A stretch of DNA of 64,000 bases, taken from contig NZ_QUKD01000010.1 in the NCBI RefSeq assembly GCF_003480915.1, positions 124,001 to 188,000 of the forward strand. The letters are read 5' to 3'. Origin of the DNA: Parabacteroides sp. TM07-1AC (GTDB lineage Bacteria > Bacteroidota > Bacteroidia > Bacteroidales > Tannerellaceae). Shown one piece after another: positions 58,395 to 64,000 of this stretch (its first letter is position 1; every line of letters begins with the position of its first letter). The position numbers and the translations under genes are program-made. The notes beneath the pieces are model-generated. The model saw only the letters and a program-made list of their open reading frames with translations. It had not been told where the DNA came from and did not search any database.

Positions 58395-60557
58395 ATGAAC
58401 AGCGTATATGCTAATTATTCGAGAGAAGACCTGATCGGCGAAATCGAGAGGTTGAAAGCGACAGGCTCCTCCGTTACTGATGAAAAAGCATATAGAAATC
58501 GTATTCTGACCAATGCTATTGCATTGAGGAAAACCTTCTCGGATGTTTTGTCATTATTAATGAAACCAGGAGAAAAGGACATTATCGACCGGTCTCTACT
58601 GATTGTCCTGAAGTTTTTTGATGTAGACAGGGTCTATATCGGAAATTACAAAAATGACGAATCGACTTTCGGCTTCACGCATGAAGTTACCCGCCAGGGT
58701 ATTATCTCCATGCGTGAAGATCTTTTAGTCGGTATGTCCAAGGATGATTTTCCCTGGTGGATAAAAACAATCGACGATAAGAAAGACATTGTCATCAACG
58801 ACATTGCTCAAATGCCGGAGGAGGCTGCTGCCGAACAAAAAATAGTCATGCTTCAGGATGTAAAATCACTGCTCGTGATTCCTATTTTTTTCGAAGGGAA
58901 TATCAATGGTTTCATTGGTCTTGATTCAGTAAAAAAGTATCGCAACTGGACTGCACTGGATATTGAAAACCTGAGAATGCTTACCGATATCATATCGATC
59001 GCCATCGAACGCGAGATGGCGCAAGGGATGATGGAACATTCTATGAAACAGGTTTTGAAAAGTGAAGCCAAGTTTCAGATCATCTTCGACAAACTGCCCT
59101 GGGGGGTCGAGTTGTATGATGAAAAAGGCATTTTGCTGGATATCAATAATGCCGACCTGGAGATATTCGGAACGACACGCGAGGCTGCAATCGGTCTGAA
59201 TGCGTTTGAGAATCCTAATATACCGGAATGGGCGAACGTTAAACTGAAAAACGGAGAAGATGTTGAATTTCTTCTGGAATATAACTTCGGCAAAGTGGCT
59301 GAAAAGAAATATTTCTCCAGCACGGTAACCAACCAAATCAAACATTTAAGGGTGAAGGGCGTTGTGCTGAAAGACCAGCAGGGCGAACAGCTCGGTTTTT
59401 TCTACATCGTCTTCGATGATACCGAAAATTACCACAAGACAGAGGAAATACAATATAACCTGACCAAGCTGAAAGCTGCCGTAGATACCGGCGAATCAGT
59501 TATTTGGGAATATGATATCGCAACAGATAGACTGTCGGTCGATTTCAGCCTGAACGACGATGTGGAAAGCAGTCTCTTCCTGACTTATCTGAAACAGGAC
59601 AGATTCGGCTGTATTGCGGACTTTATCGAGACGTTGCATCCGGACGACAAGTACAAGGTTTACGACCGGCAGTTCAAACGTCTTCTCACCGGAGAGATCG
59701 ATAAATACGTGTCGGTATATCGCAGGATATTCGATGGCAAGGTGTACTGGCTTAATTCAAATGTTCGTGCTTACAGATATTCTGAAGACGGGAAACCCAG
59801 TAAGATTATCAGCTATACATCCAACATTACGGATCAGCGCGAAATAGAATTGGAGTTGCTGAAAGTGAAGGAAGCCGACAAGCTGAAATCCGCTTTCCTG
59901 GCAAACATGAGCCACGAAATACGTACACCGCTGAACGCAATCGTCGGCTTCTCCGACCTGGTGGCAGAAACGGACGATCCGGAGGATCAGGCTACTTACC
60001 TCGACATTATCCATAAAAATAATGACCTGCTGCTTAACCTGATCGGAGATATCCTGGACTTCTCCAAAATAGAATCGGGCATGCTGAAATACAATATCGA
60101 AGATGTCAACATCAGAGAGTTGTGCATGGAAGTATATATGGGAGCTACATTAAAGGTGAAGCCCGGAGTAAAACTTGTCTTCGACAGGAATTTACCACAG
60201 ATTATCATACGAACAGACCCCCAACGGATCACACAGGTAATCACGAACTTCCTCAACAATGCGATTAAATTTACCGAGGAGGGCAGTATTACTATTTATT
60301 ACGAGAAGATAATGGATACACTGAAGGTCAGCGTCCGGGATACCGGTATCGGTATTTCTGAAGAGAACAGGACACGTGTATTCGAGCGTTTCATCAAGAT
60401 CAATGATTTTCATCAAGGGACAGGTCTTGGTCTGACCATCAGCAAAACGATCGTTGAATATCTAGGAGGTACCATAGGGGTAGACTCCGTGCAAGGCGAA
60501 GGTTCCACTTTTTGGTTTACTTTACCTTTACATTATAAAGGAACTCCCGTGAACTGA
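58395..60557 (+). CDS. GAF/PAS sensor histidine kinase
   Basis: 720 residues without transmembrane segments, so cytoplasmic. GAF domain about 40-205, PAS about 222-345 and a second PAS/PAC about 355-480 (ending SYTSNITDQREIE), HisKA with phosphorylated His507 in NMSHEIRTPLNAIVGF, and HATPase with N-box NFLNNAIKFT (618-627), DTGIGI (649-654) and GTGLGL (675-680). No receiver domain and no response regulator nearby, so it is an orphan kinase that probably senses an intracellular signal such as redox state or a ligand. Confidence 0.9.
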   Translation: MNSVYANYSREDLIGEIERLKATGSSVTDEKAYRNRILTNAIALRKTFSDVLSLLMKPGEKDIIDRSLLIVLKFFDVDRVYIGNYKNDESTFGFTHEVTRQGIISMREDLLVGMSKDDFPWWIKTIDDKKDIVINDIAQMPEEAAAEQKIVMLQDVKSLLVIPIFFEGNINGFIGLDSVKKYRNWTALDIENLRMLTDIISIAIEREMAQGMMEHSMKQVLKSEAKFQIIFDKLPWGVELYDEKGILLDINNADLEIFGTTREAAIGLNAFENPNIPEWANVKLKNGEDVEFLLEYNFGKVAEKKYFSSTVTNQIKHLRVKGVVLKDQQGEQLGFFYIVFDDTENYHKTEEIQYNLTKLKAAVDTGESVIWEYDIATDRLSVDFSLNDDVESSLFLTYLKQDRFGCIADFIETLHPDDKYKVYDRQFKRLLTGEIDKYVSVYRRIFDGKVYWLNSNVRAYRYSEDGKPSKIISYTSNITDQREIELELLKVKEADKLKSAFLANMSHEIRTPLNAIVGFSDLVAETDDPEDQATYLDIIHKNNDLLLNLIGDILDFSKIESGMLKYNIEDVNIRELCMEVYMGATLKVKPGVKLVFDRNLPQIIIRTDPQRITQVITNFLNNAIKFTEEGSITIYYEKIMDTLKVSVRDTGIGISEENRTRVFERFIKINDFHQGTGLGLTISKTIVEYLGGTIGVDSVQGEGSTFWFTLPLHYKGTPVN

Positions 60558-60563
60558 AAATAG

Positions 60564-60597
60564 AAAAGCCGGTTGAAGCAATTTTCAACCGGCTTTT
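60564..60597. terminator. bidirectional terminator
   Basis: Perfect 14-bp stem AAAAGCCGGTTGAA / TTCAACCGGCTTTT with a 6-nt loop. Serves the kinase gene and the convergent GH92 operon. Confidence 0.92.
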
Positions 60598-60617
60598 CCA
60601 TTTATACGGATATCTTT

Positions 60618-62900
60618 TTATTGAGGCATCGGAGCAGCTGAAGGAGGAGGTGTCTTTGTTCCCCATTCCTTATTGGCTTTCGGGCCCATCTCCAGTTCCA
60701 GCAAACCACCCTGTGCAATGTCACTATGATTGAACCACGGCTGGTTCAGCACTTCACCGTTCAGGCGGGCAGACTGTACATATTTGTTTTCCGGAGAGGC
60801 ATTATTCGCTTTGACCTCGAAGGTATTGCCATTACCCAGGTCGACCTTTACATCCGTAAATACCGGGCTACCGACATTATAAGTCGGAGAACCTGGAGTA
60901 ACCGGATAGAATCCCATCTGGCTGAATACCACGAAAGCAGACATACCGCCACCGTCTTCATCACCCGGAACACCCATCACGTCGTTACGGAACCATTGGT
61001 TCAACAGTGTACGGATACGTTTCTGCGTCTTCCAGGGTTGGCCGGCATAGTTATACAGATACGGGATATGCAGGCTCGGTTCGTTCGCCATCGAGAACAT
61101 TCCCACGTTACCGGTATGGTCGGGCAGGAATGAATAGAAACTCCATTTAGACATTCCCAGCGGTTCGTTGAACATAGAATCGAGCGCCGAAGTGAAGACT
61201 TTGTCTCCGCCGATCATGGAAATCAGGTCGCCGATATTATGCTGTACGTCCCAGCGGTATACATAGCCGTTGTTTTCATCGTAGTAATCACGTGCACCCA
61301 GTCCACCGTCGTAACGGTAATCCATCGGTTCGATGAACTTGCCGTCCTTATCTTTCGGGTGGAAGAAACGGGTTTCCGGATTGAACACATTACGATAGTT
61401 GTACGATTCGCGCAGATAATGTTTAGCTTCGTCTGTCTTGCCCAGTTCGGCTGCGATCTGTGAAAGACACCACTGGTCGTAAGCAGTACCCAAGGTAACG
61501 GCTACCGGCTGGCGTTTCTCCCAGATAGAGACATTGGCTACGGTTTCTTTTTCGCCGGGCTTCAATGCCGGGATATAACCGTGTTCCTTATAGAAATCGT
61601 CCAGCCATCCGGCAGGAGCAGCAGACCAGGGGATCAGTGTTTTCTCTTCGATACCTTTCTTTGAGGCTATATAAGCCTTTTCGAGGTCGAAACCGCGTAC
61701 GCCTTTCTTCCAGGCATCGATCACGGTAGCTACGGCATGATTAGAGTTCATACGACGGGAATCACCGGTTACTTCGGGGAAGGTAGGCATCCAGTTCGTA
61801 CCCATCTGTTCCGCCATCAGCAGGAAGGAATTGATCATATCGCTTTCACGTTCGTTATCGATCAGGATACGCAACGGGTGGGTTGCACGGTAGGTATCCC
61901 AAATCCAGTCGTCGGTATAGAACGGACGACCGCCGTCTTCATGTATCTTACCGTCGAAAGCACTGTAATAGCGTCCGTCTTCGCTCAGGTTGACCGGACG
62001 TTCGTAGCAACGGTACAGGGAAGTATAGAACACCACCTTGTCGTCTTCCGTTCCGCCTTGTGCCTGTATCTTGCCGAGGGCTTCGTTCCAGTCGTTACGG
62101 GCGATCTTGGCTACCACATCGACATCATAGGCTGCTATTTCACGTTCGAGGTTCTTCTTTGCCTGTTCTTCGCTGATAAACGAGATACCGTAGCGGACAC
62201 CCAGCTTCTTCACATCGTTTCCGTAAGAGAGAACAAGAGCCGCATCCTTTCCTTCTACCGACGTTTCACCGTATTTCACGGTGCCCACGCTTACTACGCC
62301 ACATTGCTGCGGGGTCTTATCGGTTTCAGCATACAGGTAAACTTTCGTTTTCCGGTCGACAAACTGGTAACCGCTGACGCTTTTGCCATCGCTCTTCAAC
62401 TGTCCGTTACGGCTGTTGAAGATCAGATAGGCAGGACCTTCTCCTTCAAACGTAATGCCATATACGGCACTCTGGTGAGACGGGGCAAAGTCGACATCGA
62501 TATTGTTGTCGTCCAGGTATACCTGATAACGATACGGATAGATCTTTTCCTGGTCATAGCTGTAGTTGATCACCGGCTTCAGTCCGGATTCTTCTCCCTG
62601 GTACGGGCTCAGGTTAAAAGCGGAACTTCCGCGATGGCTGGTCACGATGACAGGCAGTCCGCTTAACATATCGCCGGTAAAGTCGGCACGCTCCGGATAT
62701 ACGCGCAGCATGCTGTTAGGCAGATGTACGGTCGGATAGGTCGGAACCAGCAGGTGACTGATATTTCCCATATACGGGTTCACATAGTCCACCGGACTTT
62801 TTTGCGAGGAAGACATTTCCCCGCCGGGGGTACAGGATGCCAGCAAGAATACAGAAGCCAGCAAAGCTATACCCGTTTTCACATTTTTGTTTACATTCAT
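60618..62900 (-). CDS. GH92 alpha-mannosidase lipoprotein
   Basis: 760 residues. Lipobox LLASC (Cys23). Calcium-dependent exo-alpha-mannosidase family GH92: VDYVNPYMGNISHLL at the start, YTDDWIWDTYRATHPL, the acid-site segment MANEPSLHIPYLYNYAGQPW, GDEDGGGMSAFVVFSQMGFYPV and the C-terminal GSPVFTDVKVDLGNG. It trims mannose from N-glycans or yeast mannan outside the cytoplasm. It begins 6 bp after another GH92 gene. Confidence 0.93.
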   Translation of the reverse strand: MNVNKNVKTGIALLASVFLLASCTPGGEMSSSQKSPVDYVNPYMGNISHLLVPTYPTVHLPNSMLRVYPERADFTGDMLSGLPVIVTSHRGSSAFNLSPYQGEESGLKPVINYSYDQEKIYPYRYQVYLDDNNIDVDFAPSHQSAVYGITFEGEGPAYLIFNSRNGQLKSDGKSVSGYQFVDRKTKVYLYAETDKTPQQCGVVSVGTVKYGETSVEGKDAALVLSYGNDVKKLGVRYGISFISEEQAKKNLEREIAAYDVDVVAKIARNDWNEALGKIQAQGGTEDDKVVFYTSLYRCYERPVNLSEDGRYYSAFDGKIHEDGGRPFYTDDWIWDTYRATHPLRILIDNERESDMINSFLLMAEQMGTNWMPTFPEVTGDSRRMNSNHAVATVIDAWKKGVRGFDLEKAYIASKKGIEEKTLIPWSAAPAGWLDDFYKEHGYIPALKPGEKETVANVSIWEKRQPVAVTLGTAYDQWCLSQIAAELGKTDEAKHYLRESYNYRNVFNPETRFFHPKDKDGKFIEPMDYRYDGGLGARDYYDENNGYVYRWDVQHNIGDLISMIGGDKVFTSALDSMFNEPLGMSKWSFYSFLPDHTGNVGMFSMANEPSLHIPYLYNYAGQPWKTQKRIRTLLNQWFRNDVMGVPGDEDGGGMSAFVVFSQMGFYPVTPGSPTYNVGSPVFTDVKVDLGNGNTFEVKANNASPENKYVQSARLNGEVLNQPWFNHSDIAQGGLLELEMGPKANKEWGTKTPPPSAAPMPQ

Positions 62901-62906
62901 ATACGT

Positions 62907-64000
62907 TTATTTCTTCTTTGTTTTACCGATCAGTTTGCTCAACCCCTCTTCATTGACAGAGAATGAATAAGGCAGATCTTCCGGATTGACACCTCTGTTC
63001 AGGTTAGGCTTGTCGCCCATTCTGATATCGAGTACGCCGCCTTTCAGCAGTTCGTTATGGTCGAGGTAGTTCTTGGTATAGTTCACACCGTTGAACGACA
63101 TAGATTCGATATAGATATTCTTGTCGCTGTTCTCCGGTGCGTTGATCACCAGGTTCTTGCCGTTTTCGAAATGCAATGTCGCCTTTTTAAATAACGGAGC
63201 GCCCAACACATACTGGGTCGTTCCCGGAGCAACCGGATAGAAACCGAGAGCAGAGAATACATACCAGGCAGAAGTCTGACCGTTATCTTCGTCACCGCAA
63301 TAACCGTCCGGTGTCGGAGTGTACATCTTGTTCATCACTTCACGCAACCAATACTGAGCTTTCCAGGGTTGTCCGGCATAGTTATACAGGTAGATCATAT
63401 GCTGGATCGGCTGGTTACCGTGAGCGTAGTTACCCATGTTCATGATCTGCATTTCGCGGATTTCATGGATCACCTGACCGTAATAGCTGTCGTCGAACAA
63501 AGGCGGAACGGCAAATACGGAGTCGAGCATCATAACGAAAGAATCTTTACCACCCATCAGGTCGATCAGTCCCTGCGGATCGTGGAAAACAGACCAAGTA
63601 TAATGCCAGCTGTTTCCTTCTGTAAAGGCATCCCCCCATTTCAACGGAGAGAACGGAGCCTGGAAAGTACCGTCGGCATTCTTGCCACGCATCAGCTTGG
63701 TTTCCTTATCGTACAGGTTCTTATAGTTCATGGCACGTTTAGCGTACAGCTCAAGTTCTTTTTTCGGACGGCCCAGTTCTTTCGCGATCTGGTAGATACA
63801 CCAGTCGTTGTAAGCATATTCCAGCGTACGGGCTGCGTTCTCATGGATCTTCACGTCGTAAGGCACATACCCCAGTTTGTTGTAATATTCATGTCCCAGG
63901 CGACCGGTAGAAGAGACAGTCGGATGTACATTCTCCGTACCATGGATCAGGCCTTTGTACATCGTTTCCAAATCGTCGACCTTCACACCTTTCACATAAG
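62907..64000 (-). CDS. GH92 alpha-mannosidase (N-terminus outside the window)
   Basis: About 364 residues of the C-terminal part are seen; the frame runs through the window edge. Conserved segments: HGNQPIQHMIYLYNYAGQPW, CGDEDNGQTSAWYVFSALGF and LGAPLFKKATLHF. The acid-site region reads HGNQPIQH where the downstream paralogue has MANEPSLH, so the usual NEP glutamate is Gln here, which may point to a different linkage specificity, as in GH92 subgroups. Co-operonic with the next GH92 gene (6 bp). Confidence 0.9.
   Translation of the reverse strand, partial: YVKGVKVDDLETMYKGLIHGTENVHPTVSSTGRLGHEYYNKLGYVPYDVKIHENAARTLEYAYNDWCIYQIAKELGRPKKELELYAKRAMNYKNLYDKETKLMRGKNADGTFQAPFSPLKWGDAFTEGNSWHYTWSVFHDPQGLIDLMGGKDSFVMMLDSVFAVPPLFDDSYYGQVIHEIREMQIMNMGNYAHGNQPIQHMIYLYNYAGQPWKAQYWLREVMNKMYTPTPDGYCGDEDNGQTSAWYVFSALGFYPVAPGTTQYVLGAPLFKKATLHFENGKNLVINAPENSDKNIYIESMSFNGVNYTKNYLDHNELLKGGVLDIRMGDKPNLNRGVNPEDLPYSFSVNEEGLSKLIGKTKKK

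Overview
The window looks like chromosome of a gut Bacteroidales, most likely Parabacteroides. Evidence: many genes are preceded by the Bacteroidetes -7 promoter box TAnnTTTG; there is an UpxY-type antiterminator; glycan enzymes of families GH92, GH109 and GH130 are present; lipoproteins and Bacteroidales-type house-keeping genes (short ProRS, pyruvoyl arginine decarboxylase, NhaD, CcsBA) are common. I see no insertion sequence, prophage or CRISPR array. The genus is an inference.

Layout. 1-4.6 kb: acetyltransferase and AlaX-like editing protein, convergent with an ABC-2 export operon whose first gene encodes a NEW3-domain membrane-anchored protein. 4.8-14.2 kb: house-keeping and single genes (pgk, proS, an ATPase-TOPRIM/DUF4435 fusion protein, a GT39-like glycosyltransferase, a twin-domain DUF1080 lipoprotein, a HAD phosphatase). 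14.3-23.1 kb: a beta-barrel protein, C69 dipeptidase, NhaD, endonuclease IV, thioesterase, arginine decarboxylase, sodB, a thioredoxin and a GH109-type oxidoreductase. 23.3-24.0 kb: tRNA-Thr and tRNA-Tyr with a palindromic repeat between them, then about 0.4 kb of hairpin-rich non-coding DNA.

24.0-42.2 kb: a minus-strand run of 13 genes, the most unusual part. Reading from the promoter end: IclR regulator, diheme beta-propeller/MauG-like cytochrome, RidA/chorismatase-like protein, cupin lipoprotein, a 1336-residue NPCBM/propeller/diheme/FGE-like fusion, the cytochrome c synthetase CcsBA, a VOC protein, DhaK, DhaL, an LsrF-type aldolase/thiolase, a propeller lipoprotein, a sodium:solute symporter and a GH130 phosphorylase. 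It reads as a periplasmic cytochrome-c-linked step joined to uptake, phosphorylation and aldol/thiol cleavage of a small keto-sugar. The substrate cannot be told from sequence.

42.3-49.4 kb: a TetR-controlled YbhGFSR-like drug efflux operon (TolC, HlyD, two ATPases, two permeases). 49.4-58.3 kb: L-serine ammonia-lyase, two DUF5009 membrane proteins, cobQ, a CpsB-type PHP phosphatase, an UpxY antiterminator joined to a urea transporter, and a Gfo/Idh/MocA oxidoreductase. 58.4-64 kb: a GAF/PAS histidine kinase and two GH92 alpha-mannosidases, the second cut by the window edge.

Two kinds of repeated DNA stand out. (1) A palindromic element whose arms are tandem copies of GTTGACA occurs three times: in a tRNA spacer (23456-23540), in an operon spacer where one arm supplies a -33 promoter box (27073-27197), and in frame inside an ABC permease gene (44061-44141, exactly 81 bp). 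(2) Two unrelated arrays have the same 22-bp period, each unit able to fold as a small hairpin (14201-14304 and 45365-45518); the second lies between two ATPase genes that are one fused gene in the E. coli counterpart YbhF.
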